64,000 nucleotides of DNA, from assembly GCF_026151205.1 (NCBI RefSeq), contig NC_087072.1:21976103-22040102 (forward strand). Reading direction: 5' to 3'. Positions 1-11,010 of the stretch are shown one piece after another. Numbering within the stretch: position 1 is the stretch's first letter; the number at the start of each line of letters is the position of its first letter. This DNA comes from Bolinopsis microptera (taxonomy: Eukaryota > Ctenophora > Tentaculata > Lobata > Bolinopsidae). Made by a program: the position numbers and the translations under genes. The notes under the pieces were generated by a model. That model worked only from the letters and a program-made list of their open reading frames with translations, was not told the DNA's origin and searched no databases.

Positions 1-488
1 GGTGATGACGGTGGTGATGACGGTGGTGATGACGACAACAACAAAACATGTACTGACAATCACAGCAGATGTTCCGAATGGGCTGGCCGAAACCCCTCAG
101 AGTGTGCAGAGGTGACTGCAATTTCGAAAATGTTTTTTCACAATTTAGTAACTTTTGATTGAGATGAAACTCAACTAATCAATAAAATTTGAGCAGTGCC
201 ATTACTTACTGTTTAACAAAACAAACCCCTCAGAACTGGACCTACATGAAGTCAAACTGCCAGAAATCCTGCCAGCAGTGTGGATGTCAAGACATGAGCG
301 CCAAGTGTGGAGGATGGAAAGCAAAGGGATATTGTGGATCCGGAGGTTATGTTGACTACATGAACTTCGTGTGCAGGAAGTCTTGTGACAAATGCGGTAA
401 AGATGACGGTGGTGACGGTGGAGATTGCCAGGAAGGTTTTAAGAAGTGCCCTGATGGCAGCTGTAAACACGAGCACTGGGACTGTTAG
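1..488 (+). CDS. 3' end of a gene with two ShKT domains (partial, likely cysteine-protease paralogue)
   Basis: Two exons can be read in one frame: 1-111 (donor GT at 112) and 234-488 (acceptor AG at 232-233, TAG at 486-488). The first exon opens with a Gly-Asp-rich linker and starts a six-cysteine ShKT domain that the intron splits; the second completes it (ends QKSCQQCG), holds a whole second ShKT domain, then another Gly-Asp linker and a short four-Cys tail ending KHEHWDC. The linker, tail and 3' UTR closely match the last exon of the cysteine protease at 4939-10216, so I infer that the missing 5' part is a papain-like protease. ShKT domains are extracellular disulfide modules found in toxins and also widely in secreted metazoan proteases; nothing here points to venom. 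The start of the gene lies left of the window. Confidence 0.8.
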
Positions 489-506
489 GATTCACGGACT
501 GGTTCA

Positions 507-512
507 AATAAA
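507..512 (+). terminator. poly(A) signal AATAAA of the ShKT gene
   Basis: AATAAA sits 19 bases after the stop codon, in sequence shared with the 3' UTR of the protease gene at 10238. Confidence 0.7.
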
Positions 513-637
513 GCGCGTAGTAATTAGAAAACTTGCAATTTAGTTTTATCTGAAAATATTTACTAAATATTTGTTTTATTTTTTCAATATTTAGCCTGAA
601 ATAATTGTAACAGTTGACACAAATATAATCTCAAACT

Positions 638-880
638 ATTTTAGGTCAGAGGATACTTTGATAGACGTTATTATTCTAACATAATTTAGAATTTAGTAAT
701 GACTTGTTAGCCTCATTTCCCCCTCAATTATAAGGCAAAAAGGGGTCGGCTTGGCCAGCCTTCGACCTAAAGCATCCATCTCATGTATTTTAGGTCAGAT
801 GATACTTTGATAGACGTTATTATTCAAATATAATTCATAACTTAGTAATAACTTGTTAGCCTCATTTCCCTCTATTAGCG
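638..880. repeat. two diverged direct copies of an about 90-bp sequence
   Basis: A block beginning TTTTAGGTCAGA and running through GATAGACGTTATTATTC to TTAGCCTCATTTCCC occurs at 638-727 and again at 787-880. No gene is visible in 513-1065. Confidence 0.7.
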
Positions 881-1077
881 AAAATATTCCTCTTATCTTC
901 GGATTCTGAAAGAGTTCGATCTGATGAATCGATTGAAGTTGAACACGTCCAAACTTGTATTACATACTTGGAAGCTGTCATTAGAATACAAAATGTAAAA
1001 TGACTCGTTAGCTTCAATTTTCCCTCGATTAAATGCTTCAAAAATTGTATTAATCGAAACTCAATTAGTTGAACTAT

Positions 1078-4000
1078 CTTACTTACTTACTTACTTGTAC
1101 TTGAAAAGGTCTCCTCCTAGTCGTTGGAGTGGCCTGCACCACATAGTAACTCCTTTCTCCGGTGTATTAGACCTCTCCAGTGAACCCTGTCTGTAGCTTG
1201 TTGTTCTGCATCTTCTATCGTGATGTTATCGACACCTGTGAAGATTGCTGCATCCTCCCGGACACATGACAACCAGTTTTTCCGAGGTAAACCTCTTGAC
1301 CTTTTACCATGCTTTGGGATCCAGTGCAGAAGATAGTTGGGTATTCTTTCTTCTGGCATCCTCACCACCTGGCCAAACCATCGGAGTCTAGCTGCTCGTA
1401 CGAAAGTATCAACAGGGGCGATGTTAACCCGCTTAAGTACATCAGCATTAGATACATAATAAAACCATTTGATTTTCAGGATTCTCCTCAGACATCTATG
1501 ATGGAACACCTCAAATCTTTTCATCTGCGTCTGTGTGGTATTCCATACCTCACTTCCATAAAGCAGTATAGTGAGCACAGCCGCTTTGTAAATCCTGATT
1601 TTAGTTGGAGTCTTAATGCTGCGACTGTACCATATACTGCTAAGCTGATAGAATGCCCCAGAGGCCTTTTGAATTCGAGCTGATAGTTCTTTGTCAATTG
1701 TTCCATTCGCACTGATGATTGCACCCAAGTAAGTGAAATTGCTGACCTGCTGTATTGGGAGACCTTCCACATTGATGTCCATAGTGTCGTCTTTAGAATA
1801 CGGCCTCTGCGATGCACTTTTGCTGACAACCATGCTCTGTGTTTTGCCAGCATTAATCTTCAGACCCGCATAGGCACTGTATTTGCAGAGAAGGTCAGTG
1901 GTTTCCTGCAGCCCCTCTTTTGAGTTATCTAACATGGCCATGTCATCAGCGTAATCAGTGTCCAAGAGATGTTTCTCTTCTACCCCGGGGGCTGGCAGCT
2001 GTAATAAAGCCCCCTTGCTAATGACTTTGTTTAGTTCCATAAGGTATGCCGAAAAATTCAAACAAAAGTTGAAGACTGGTGGTCCCTGTATATCACCTTG
2101 CCCAGTTCCCGAGTTGACATCAAACCAACCTGTAACCTCTCCATTGACCCTAACAGCACTAATTGTGTGAGTGAAGAAAACCTTTATAATTCTAATGTAC
2201 TTGTCAGGTAAGCCGTAGTGCTGCATACTTCTCCAAATGAACTGCCTGTCAATCGAATCAAAAGCTGCTTTGAAATCAACAAAATTAATATACAGAGGAA
2301 TATTATACTCAATGCATTGGTGTATAATACAGCGGAGTGAATAAACCTGGTCAATACATGAGCGATTCTGTCTAAAACCACTTTGATTCTCCCGGAGAAA
2401 TTTTTCCATGCCATTGCTAAGTCTCTGCAGGAGTATCATCTGCAGGAGCTTCGGGGCTGTGGATCTTAATGTAATGCCTCTGTTGTTAGCGCAATGAGAG
2501 GTGTCACCTTTCTTTCCAACGATGATAATAACACCTTTGGACCAATCCTCAGGAATCTTCTCATCTTCCCACACTTTCTTGAACAACACAACTAGTTGAT
2601 CAACCAACCCATCCTGTCCATACTTAAGTTGCTCGTTGGTGATACCATCCACTCCTGGACTTTTGTGATTCTTGAGTTTTTTGAGGGCATCAACAATCTC
2701 GTTTCTTGTAGGAGCTTCATCCGAATCGGAAAGGTCGTCAAAACTGGGTTGCGGAGGGATGTTGTCTAGGTCAGAAATATTGGCCTCTTGCGGGGGAGGG
2801 TTCAATAGCCTAGAGAAGTGCTCTTTCCACCTTTCTTTCTGGGCATGAGGGTCGGCAATCAACTGGCCAGATACGTCTCTAACTGCAGTTGACTGCTTCT
2901 TCTTCTTTCCAGATATGACATTGATCTTCTGCCATACCTCACGTTGCTGACCTTTTCTCGCAGCTTCTTCCAAGTCATTGGCCATTCTACGTGCCCAGTT
3001 GTTATCGTCCACCTTGCTACTTTTTTTAAAGAGCTTATTCAATCTAGAATACTCTGACCTGTTAGCGTTCGAATTAGGGTCTTTACGCTTAAATTCCTTA
3101 CGGTTCTTCAATAATTCTTTTGTCTTCTGAGATTGGTGCCTGTCCTTCTTTTTTCGAGGTCTTTGCCCAAGAATTTCCATGGAAACTTGTTGGACAGTTG
3201 TCTTGAAGTTGTCCCACATTGATTCCAGGTCAACCTCAGGTTCCAAACAGTCAAATTTGTTTCTCAGAACAATATTGTATTCGGAAACAAGTGAATGATC
3301 ACGCAGATGCTCAATAGCAGGAATCTCAAGCTTACGTTCCTGCTTCTTTTTCACTGACATAAGCTTCATTCTCAGTCGTGCTCTTACCAAATAGTGATCA
3401 GACCCAATGTCAGCCCCCCTACAAACTTTTACATTTAGCAGAGAGCCTCCAAACTTCTTACTGATACAGATGTGGTCTATTTGGTTTACAGTACGACCAT
3501 TAGGTGATCTCCACGTACCTTTATGTATATCCTTTTGCTGAAACATAGTGCCACCGATGGTAAGTTGGTGGGCAATGCAAAAGTCCAACAATCGGGTACC
3601 ATTGTCATTTGATGAGCTGTGAAGCGAGTGCCCACCAATGACACCTGACATAGAACTGCAGTCCGATGTGACCTTAGCATTAAGATCACCCCGTAGTAAT
3701 TTTAGATCATGTCGGGGTAGCTCATCGAATGCACTTGACAACTGCTGGTAGAATTCATCCTTATCATCTGAAGCCCCCTCAGTTGGCGCATATGCCACAA
3801 CAACAGAGATGTTCAGGTGTTGACTATGCAGCCTTGCACTCAACAAACGGTCAGATATTGGTAGATAGGAAATTAATGAATTTTTAATCTTCTTTGAAAG
3901 GGTAAGACCGACACCTCGCCTTCTTATACCGTCCGTCCTCCCTGAATAAATAAGTAAGGAGCCATTATCCAGTAGCTCTGATCCTGTACCAGGCATATGG

Positions 4001-4578
4001 GTCTCAGTTATACCCAGCAAGTCCAACTTATACTCAGAGATATTCTCTGATAGCTGGAACAACTGACTTGAACTACTTGTCAGAGATAATACATTCCATG
4101 TCCCAAATGTAAGACCTGTTTTAGAATAATTCGCTGGCTGTTTCTTATTAGAGTCGGAGTCCACATGGGTGATCTGTGGAAAAATAAATCTGCTACAATG
4201 ACGTGTTCTCCCAACACTCATCTGGCCACGGGGGTCCCTTAGGCTTTGCCCCGCCACCTTCATACTGGTATCATCCGTCCTTGCATAGGGAGCCACACAC
4301 CGTTTCTTGTTGTTACTTTGTGATGTTTCTGCAGCAAATTTTTAGAGAGGAGAAGTTGCTAGCATCTCGCACCCGGTTTTTTATCGACCTTTGCCTGTCT
4401 AGATCCATAGTGTTTAGTTGCACGTCATCTGTTTAAACTGGAGTCACCCAGGACAGATTACAATGCTTAATAGTAGCACCTCGAAAAGGATGTGATTCTT
4501 CATCACGCACTATGGTCATTGGAATAGGAGAGGTTATTGGCTTCACCGCCTTCACGATCACTATTCCCTGATATTATA
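1078..4578 (-). mobile_element. Apparently complete EN-RT LINE with 12-bp target-site duplication
   Basis: The element lies between two copies of TAGTTGAACTAT, at 1066-1077 and 4579-4590. Its 3' end, on the left because it is on the minus strand, is a short tandem repeat (AAGT on the coding strand, 1078-1096), the type of tail seen in RTE-like LINEs. It carries one intact 1059-codon ORF. Intact ORF plus intact target duplication suggest a young insertion. Clade assignment (RTE-like) is inferred from the domain order and the tail. Confidence 0.88.
1117..4296 (-). CDS. LINE endonuclease-reverse transcriptase polyprotein, intact
   Basis: This 1059-residue ORF encodes an apurinic-type endonuclease (about residues 60-310: TFGTWNVLSL, ITETHMPG, YAPTEG, GDLNAK, NQIDHICIS, SDHYLVRA) followed by a reverse transcriptase (about 560-830). 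The latter has NNRGITLRS, FVDFKAAFDSI, GTGQGDIQGPP and the catalytic YADD near residue 784. The C-terminal tail has the RWFGQVVRM and GKRSRGLPRK motifs common in RTE-like LINEs. The usual GDFN of the endonuclease reads GDLN. No stop or frameshift is visible, so target-primed retrotransposition could still be encoded. It is related to, but clearly different from, the broken copy at 48942-52145. Confidence 0.93.
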   Translation of the reverse strand: MAPYARTDDTSMKVAGQSLRDPRGQMSVGRTRHCSRFIFPQITHVDSDSNKKQPANYSKTGLTFGTWNVLSLTSSSSQLFQLSENISEYKLDLLGITETHMPGTGSELLDNGSLLIYSGRTDGIRRRGVGLTLSKKIKNSLISYLPISDRLLSARLHSQHLNISVVVAYAPTEGASDDKDEFYQQLSSAFDELPRHDLKLLRGDLNAKVTSDCSSMSGVIGGHSLHSSSNDNGTRLLDFCIAHQLTIGGTMFQQKDIHKGTWRSPNGRTVNQIDHICISKKFGGSLLNVKVCRGADIGSDHYLVRARLRMKLMSVKKKQERKLEIPAIEHLRDHSLVSEYNIVLRNKFDCLEPEVDLESMWDNFKTTVQQVSMEILGQRPRKKKDRHQSQKTKELLKNRKEFKRKDPNSNANRSEYSRLNKLFKKSSKVDDNNWARRMANDLEEAARKGQQREVWQKINVISGKKKKQSTAVRDVSGQLIADPHAQKERWKEHFSRLLNPPPQEANISDLDNIPPQPSFDDLSDSDEAPTRNEIVDALKKLKNHKSPGVDGITNEQLKYGQDGLVDQLVVLFKKVWEDEKIPEDWSKGVIIIVGKKGDTSHCANNRGITLRSTAPKLLQMILLQRLSNGMEKFLRENQSGFRQNRSCIDQVYSLRCIIHQCIEYNIPLYINFVDFKAAFDSIDRQFIWRSMQHYGLPDKYIRIIKVFFTHTISAVRVNGEVTGWFDVNSGTGQGDIQGPPVFNFCLNFSAYLMELNKVISKGALLQLPAPGVEEKHLLDTDYADDMAMLDNSKEGLQETTDLLCKYSAYAGLKINAGKTQSMVVSKSASQRPYSKDDTMDINVEGLPIQQVSNFTYLGAIISANGTIDKELSARIQKASGAFYQLSSIWYSRSIKTPTKIRIYKAAVLTILLYGSEVWNTTQTQMKRFEVFHHRCLRRILKIKWFYYVSNADVLKRVNIAPVDTFVRAARLRWFGQVVRMPEERIPNYLLHWIPKHGKRSRGLPRKNWLSCVREDAAIFTGVDNITIEDAEQQATDRVHWRGLIHRRKELLCGAGHSND

Positions 4579-4878
4579 TAGTTGAACTATAGACATGTGA
4601 AATATCATATGCCTATATTAAAAGTTCTTGCTGTGACAATCTTCTAAAGTTAAATTGGAAAAAAAAGGTCCATCTCGTGCGAACTTTCCTAATAACCAGG
4701 GTCCAAACTAGAAAGGTGTCTAAAATTGCGTCTAAACTCGCTCTCGAAGTTGCGATTTTGAACATCTGTTTTTAATTTCACACTTCAAATTTTTTGACAC
4801 GGTAAAACTCGTCTAGCAAACTTAATTTAAGCGCGTTAATAGAATCAAACCTCACAAACAAATACATTTGAAAATCCC

Positions 4879-4885
4879 TATAAAA
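4879..4885 (+). promoter_or_regulatory. TATA box of the cysteine protease gene
   Basis: TATAAAA lies 54 bases upstream of the ATG at 4939, a plausible distance for a short 5' UTR. It is 300 bases outside the right end of the LINE. Confidence 0.6.
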
Positions 4886-4938
4886 ATCAACCTGCTGCCG
4901 CTGGCATACAAATTTCAGTTCTTACTAAAACAGAAATC

Positions 4939-7900
4939 ATGATTTTCTTTGTGCTCCTAATTGGAGCTGCTTCAGCAGCAGCACCCGGACTTCTCCAGTC
5001 AGCCCTGAGTAACCCCGCTGTCTTCACCAAACTGTTCTCTGAGTATGGAGTAGCCCAGGATAGACATTACCTTGCACAGGAGAGGCGACTCAGAGCAGGT
5101 CTCTTCAGACAGACCCTTAAAGAGGTGGGTATCAGTGGGCACTGGGTAGTAGGTATTAGTAGGTACCGAATACCGCTCTAGTTGGCGAATCTTTTTCCAG
5201 GTTATCAAATAGTTAATTCTCAACTGAGCCATAGGAAGATGATTCTGAGTGCATGCATTATTTTTGTATCCTTCACTTTACTGTTTACTTACTTACTTTG
5301 TTACTTTGTTGGGCTTCATAGAATCCTCTATCGGGCCATCGAAAAAGTCGACCCCCCGGACAGTATAGAAACTGTTTTATCACCACTCCAATCCAGCAAG
5401 GAGTTTCCATTCCGACGGCTGTATCCTGGAGCTGGAGGCTCGTCCGGAAATGACTTCACAAAGTTCGTTAAAGCTGCTTTGAATTGCATAGGATCCTCGA
5501 TGGTGTGCATATGTGTTGGGATTACATTCCATAATCGAGGTCCAGTGACTGCAAATGAGTTGTCATGTAGTGCTTGATTACGTTGACTGCTGGATTTAGC
5601 TATACTGGGCGCAACTGCTTTTTGACTATGTCTGACAGTCACCGAGAACTGGATACCAATATCATTAGGGCACTTGCAATGCAGAACTTTCCACATGTTG
5701 ATGATTAAATACTGTTCTCTTATTCTTTGCAATGATATCACTATCAGATCTAGGGCCTTTAATCTCTGCCAGTAGTTGAGGTGCTGGGTGCCATCTATTT
5801 TTGATGTAAACGTACGCTGAATCCCTTCTAGCTGTTGGATGTCCTTGTTCTTAGAGAAATTCCACAAAGGACAGCAATACTCCGTCTCCAGATGACTTCT
5901 AACGAGAGACTTGTATAGAGTCATCATGGTGGCTTTGTCTCTCGTTTTGAACGCACAGAACTCTATCCTTCATTACCTTGGCAGGAAACAAATTGCGGTG
6001 CTCCTACTGTTAGACTACTCCAAAGCTTTCGACCTACTTGAACACAAAATTTTGCTTAAAAAACTGGAACACTACGGAATTAGAGGTATAGCACTAAGCT
6101 GGTTCGACTCCTATCTTCACGATCGTCATCAGTTCGTCACAGTCAACGGGGTTGATTCCAGTCCCAAGACGATCAATTATGGTATTCCTCAAGGCTCTAT
6201 TCTGGGCCCCCTACTCTTCGTCATCTATATAAACGACCTCCCCGGAATCTCAGACCTGGCCAAGTTCATACTTTACGCCGATGATGCAAATATTATAGTC
6301 ACGGGCCATAACGAGGAAGAAATTCAAAGTAAGCTCTCCATGATTGCAACACTTCTAGTGAATTGGGTAAGTAGCAACGGGCTTTCTTTAAACCTGAAGA
6401 AGACCCACTATATGGTCTTCAGTAACCGTAAAGTAGATTATTCCAAAATAAGTCTCAACATATCTGGAACAAACATTGAACGGGTTACTGAGGCACGGTT
6501 TCTGGGTGTTATAATTGATGAGAAACTAACATGGTGTAAACATATCACAGCGGTAAGATTAAAAATGAGTAGGTACATAGGCATCATGTTCAAATTAAAA
6601 CGACATCTGCCCCTAAAAGTGCGACTACAACTCTACCATAGTTTTATTGAGGCACATGTTAACTACTGCTCGTTAGCCTGGGGATTCGCGGCAAAATGTC
6701 ACATTGAGACATTATTCCGTAGACAAAAGCAAGGAATGCGGATGGTTATGCCAGGATATGTAAATTACTTTTACAAAGACGGCAAATTGCCAGCTCACAC
6801 CAGAGAAGCATTCTGCAAATTTGAGATTTTGACAATACACGGCATCATCGTAAAGAATGCGCTTACATTAATGCACCGCATGAAGCACTTTCCTAACACA
6901 GTACCTGTATCAATTAGAAATTTGTTTCCAGATAACATACCCACGCATGGTTCAAATCATGAGAACAGTAGCGAATGGCTAGATACGTACAATAACCGAT
7001 GTTTCAAAGCATCCATCTTTTTAAAGGACCTTTACTAGCTCTAACAGACACCAACAAGAACATCACGTCCCTACCTAGCTTATTTTCAATAAATATTTAC
7101 AAATCGAACGCAAAACGCGTGCTTCTTGAGCAACAGTCAACACTAGCTAACTCAGAGGACAGCTGGCCAGCATTTCTGCTACACAACGTACCTGGTTTGA
7201 GGAAGTCCAATAGATGAGGGATGATTGAGTAATACAGCGACCAATAATCGCTAAATCATGACATCATATCATAACATAACATAACATAGGACGACAGCAA
7301 ACACACAATAAACGAGCAGTAATAAACAACGTTCGCTTAATGGACTGACATATTTCAGCATATTTTTCACTGCCAAAGCGCTGATAACAGCAAGCCTTAC
7401 CCCACTCCGCGCGGCTTTTTAATGCACTAAATCTTAAAGATAATTCTCGCGATAAAATTTTCATCGTCACGCTTGAAAATTTCTAGAAATTAGAATAGCC
7501 GTATATTATAACAAACTATAGCAAGCAGAATTAAAAGATAAAAGGTTCTGGGACTTGAGTGGTACAAATAAAATGAAAGGCATGCTAATCATGCTCACGT
7601 ACTGTAATGTGTCGAGAGTTTTTTTAATTTTTACTATTTGACAAAATAATTGATCTTTTTAGTGTGAGTGTGATTTCAACTTTGAGTTTGATAATATTTT
7701 GAAACGACTTTCGATATTATTGATTATTATATTTAATAAACTGTCTCAAAGCCCTTAGAGGTGGCTCTATACGGGTCTTTACAACAAGCACCCAAGAATT
7801 AGCAACTTTTCCTGCACGTTCAGCTATCCTGTTGACGTGTGGGGTCCAGGACAAATCAGCGGAAACTGTCACTCCTAGATCTTTCACCGTTTGAGTGGGG

Positions 7901-10216
7901 GTACAGCATGTTTTCGTTAGACACTTCATATGTTTGAGTTTGGATGGCGAATGGATGATCAGACAAGGAATTCTTTGGACAATGCCTGTGAACAAGAAGT
8001 TCGAACTTATCCTCATCAAGGGCCATGTTGTTGCACTTAGCGGTAGCCCAATTAACAACAGAGTTGAGATCATCCTGCAGGACATCTTTGTCGGCCAAAC
8101 TGTAGATATGCTTAAGAATCCTAGTGTCATCAGCAAAGAATCTGATGACAGACCCTTTAACACATAGCTTCATATCATTTATGAACAGAATGAATAACAG
8201 TGGCCCAAGAACGGTGCCTTGTTGAACTCCGCTGAGGATTGCGGCAGGAAATGATGAGACACCATTTAACACATTACACAACACATTGCCTTCTTTCAGT
8301 CAGTAAGGATTTGATCCAGTTTACCACCTTCTCATGAAACCCCAATCTCTTCATTTTCAGAAGCAGTAACCGATGATCGAGCTTATTAAAGGCTTTGGCA
8401 AAATCCAAATATATAGCGTCAGTGTCTTCATTTCTAGTAAGACCCTGAACTATATCGTCTACGTGACATAACAGCTGGGTGATGCAGCTTCTTCCTGAGC
8501 GAAACCAGTGCTGGTTGTGGCAGAGTATCTGATTTTTCTCAATGAAGTCAACCATAACAGTCCACGAAGGATACGTTCATACACGTTGATGATGTGCGAA
8601 GTGAGAGCACATCATCAAAGTGTATGAACGTTTACTATAGTTCATGGGTACATATTATACAGAAGTCCACTAATATAAACCAGCGTTTCAGAACTGACCG
8701 TGTCCCACCCCAGGTTGTAGAACATAACGGTGTGGGAGATCGAGAGGATTGGGTGATGGAACTTAACATGTTCGCTGACATGACTGAGGAGGAAAAGGCT
8801 GGTTACACTGGATTCAACGCTTCTCAGGCCTTTGAAAGTCTTGGTGATGTTGAGGAGGCAGTAGTTCCTCAATACCTCTCTAACCCTTCCTGTGAGTTAT
8901 CATCAATTTAATCATGAAGGCATCTTGATTCTTGGAGTCTTACTTTTAGAATTCCAACAAAGCACACGGTGTTTATATTTACTTTGGTTTATAAATAAAA
9001 CATTCCGAATCTCAGCTAAGGACTGGAGAGGGGTAGCCGTAACCAAAGTAAAAGACCAAAAGAGCTGCGGTTCTTGCTGGATCTTCTCTGCAGTAAGTAA
9101 TTTATATACATCCGCCAAAAAACCCTTAAAAGTCTCAAAGTTTAAATCCTTTTATTTGTTCTAACTTGAGCTGATACCGGCCAGTTAATTTATGTTTTTA
9201 CTCAGTTTGGAGCTCTCGAAGGACACTACAAGACTCAAGGTAGCATCCTGAAATCTTTCTCCGAGCAAGAAGGTTTGAACTGTATCCAGTGGAACGGCTG
9301 TAATGGAGGCTTCATGGGAGACGTTTTCGACTGGCTCAAAGAATCAAACAGGGTAGGAGCAATGAAAGATCTCCCCTACCGTGGAAAACCGGGAAGTTGC
9401 AGTGGCAATCGCCATGAAAACGCTCTCATTGCTTTCCGTGTAACTGGTTACTCTAACGCTAGAGGAGATTCCGGCCATGTTACTGCTCTGGCCACCAAGG
9501 GACCCCTCTCTGTCGGCTACAGTGTTGCCAGTGATTTCTTCAAGTACAAGGGTGGAGTCTACAGGAAGTCTTCCTGTTCAGGTAGGTGTTCTTCTTGAGA
9601 ATAGTTCGAAGTGTCATTTAATATCCAAGTACACATTCATTTGGTGGAGCTTTTGACATCCTGAGTTTAGCCATTCTAAATTATAAATTTTGATCATCAA
9701 TACTAATCATATATTTAATCACCACTTCAGTATAAATATCCCAGGCGGAGGGCACGCTGTGACGAGTGTAGGTTACACTGCTGACTACTTCAGGATGAAG
9801 AACAGTTGGGGCGCTCGGTGGGGTGAGAGCGGTTACTTCAGGATCGGGCGTGGTAATGTGTGCGGAATCACCGACATGGGATTCGCTCCTACCTTCAAAT
9901 CTACCGGTCAAACTGACAATGGCACTGATGAGGGAGGTAAGCCGGGAAGCCGATAAGACTCGTTGTATACAATTTTTCAGGCACCATAGCCATAGCAAGT
10001 GAATAATTAAGTCCTTATTAATTTTGTCACTTGCTTAAGTTATTCAGATTGCGTCTAGGACGTGAATCCCATGACTAACAACTGATCACGATATCTTCTA
10101 ATTCAGGTGATGACGGTGGTGATGACGACAACAGTGGTGGTTACGGTGGAGATTGTCACGAAGGTTTTAGGAAGTGCCCTGATGGCAGCTGTAAACACGA
10201 GCACTGGGACTGTTAG
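4939..10216 (+). CDS. Papain-like (cathepsin L type) cysteine protease, six exons
   Basis: Phase-consistent exons are 4939-5124, 8684-8891, 9016-9092, 9206-9581, 9745-9936 and 10107-10216, giving 382 residues. Exon 1 encodes a signal peptide ([15 protein letters not shown]) and the start of the I29 inhibitor prodomain. Exon 2 continues it ([12 protein letters not shown]). Exon 3 carries the oxyanion Gln and catalytic Cys (DQKSCGSCW). Exon 4 has SFSEQ and GCNGGFM. Exon 5 carries the catalytic His (GGHAV) and Asn (KNSWG). Exon 6 is a Gly-Asp linker and a four-Cys tail. All catalytic residues are present, so a secreted or lysosomal zymogen is likely. Unlike the paralogue at 1-488 it has no ShKT domain. 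Intron 1 (3.6 kb) is packed with retroelements; the others are short. AATAAA follows at 10238-10243. Confidence 0.87.
5328..5927 (-). pseudogene. LINE reverse transcriptase, C-terminal fragment
   Basis: An open stretch of 199 codons has the post-catalytic region of Jockey/CR1-like LINEs: [29 protein letters not shown] and the distal RLWNVIP region. The catalytic core is missing from this piece. It lies in intron 1 of the protease, antisense to the gene. Confidence 0.8.
5926..7038 (+). pseudogene. LINE reverse transcriptase, 5'-truncated, sense orientation
   Basis: This 371-codon stretch starts inside the reverse transcriptase domain. It has [24 protein letters not shown] and the catalytic YADD, then a full C-terminal thumb-like region to a stop at 7036-7038. 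No endonuclease is present, which is typical of 5' truncation. A short ATAAC repeat at 7266-7287 probably marks the 3' tail. The homology starts near 5955, where the antisense fragment ends, so this copy probably inserted into it. The ATG at 5926 is formal only. Confidence 0.8.
7717..8555 (-). pseudogene. LINE reverse transcriptase core, frameshifted
   Basis: Two overlapping frames make up the core. At 8274-8555 are HWFRSGRSC and [14 protein letters not shown]; at 7856-8284 are [13 protein letters not shown] and the catalytic FADD; a third frame reaches 7717. At least two frameshifts show it is dead. The region 7290-7716, between the sense LINE tail and this fragment, holds nothing I can name. 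Confidence 0.75.
8574..8630. repeat. Inverted repeat (24-bp arms, 9-bp loop) at the LINE 5' end
   Basis: The left arm is 8574-8597 and the right arm 8607-8630; they match at 23 of 24 positions. The left arm belongs to the LINE frame (it reads VYER on the minus strand). The right arm is an inverted copy ending where the possible target duplication starts. Confidence 0.8.
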
Positions 10217-11010
10217 GATTTTTGATGGAGTAGTTCAAATAAAGCGCGTAGAAATTAGAAAACTTGCAATTTAGTTTTATCTGAAAACATTGACCAAATA
10301 GTTGTTTTATTTGTTCAATCTTTAGTCTGAAATAATTGTAACAGTTGACACAAATATAATCTCAAACTGAAAATATATTTACGATTATTTGCATTACTAG
10401 AGTGATATCTGAAAAACAAGTACCAATTATATCGTTCGACTGTGTATTCACAGCATCTTCTACTATCGCTTTTAGTTTTATATCTCAAAGTACAAAAAGC
10501 TGAGAATTTAGTTTTTCAGAGTACGTCATACTATCTCGAACTAGTTTCTCGAATACATTACAACTCGCAAGGTTAACTGGGCGTTCAGTAAAAAGCCGGG
10601 CGTTATCTTTCTGAATCTGTTGCACTGTGGAGTGTGGAGAAAGTTGAACCAGCCGAACTCAGAGGCCGTTATTATCATCAGGAGGTTGTCTTGACCGTCC
10701 TGAGTTTGGAGTGAACGTTTTGTATTAAATTAAGTATACTTTTCGACAAGTTCTTCAGTTCAGCAGTGGACAATATTCTCTTCACCAAAGGAACAGTTTA
10801 CGGAATATAGTCAGCAGATTTGGCACATGTAGCAAGGGGAATTTAACGCGGAAATCTGGAAAGATTATTTTGCGTTCTGTGCAAGACACAAATTTTCATT
10901 TCTGAAAAATTAAGAAATAATCGATTTTTGATATCAAGCTTAGACACTGATATGGCTCTCATAAGGTCCTCTGTATAGTTTAATAACGACAGGTTTCTTA
11001 TTTTAACATA
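10217..11010. other. Intergenic sequence with the protease poly(A) signal
   Basis: AATAAA at 10238-10243 lies 22 bases after the stop, and the next 130 bases resemble 490-640 after the ShKT gene. Beyond about 10400 I see no ORF, repeat or RNA gene. Confidence 0.6.

Larger units (their letters stand above)
5290..8629 (-). mobile_element. Degenerate LINE sequence in intron 1, split by an opposing LINE
   Basis: Minus-strand reverse transcriptase fragments occur at 7717-8555 and 5328-5940. The left end has a GTAA-repeat tail (5285-5300). GTTTACT at 5283-5289 and 8630-8636 may be a 7-bp target duplication. The two fragments overlap by about 15 codons around a KTR motif, so they may be two insertions of one family rather than one interrupted copy. 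Confidence 0.6.

Noticed and set aside
189-488. ORF starting at 189 as the start of the ShKT gene
   Set aside because: Its first 15 codons lie in an intron; the frame continues from the exon at 1-111 through a good acceptor at 232-233.
5182-5577. Plus-strand ORF after protease exon 1
   Set aside because: Crosses from intron into the antisense LINE and has no homology of its own.
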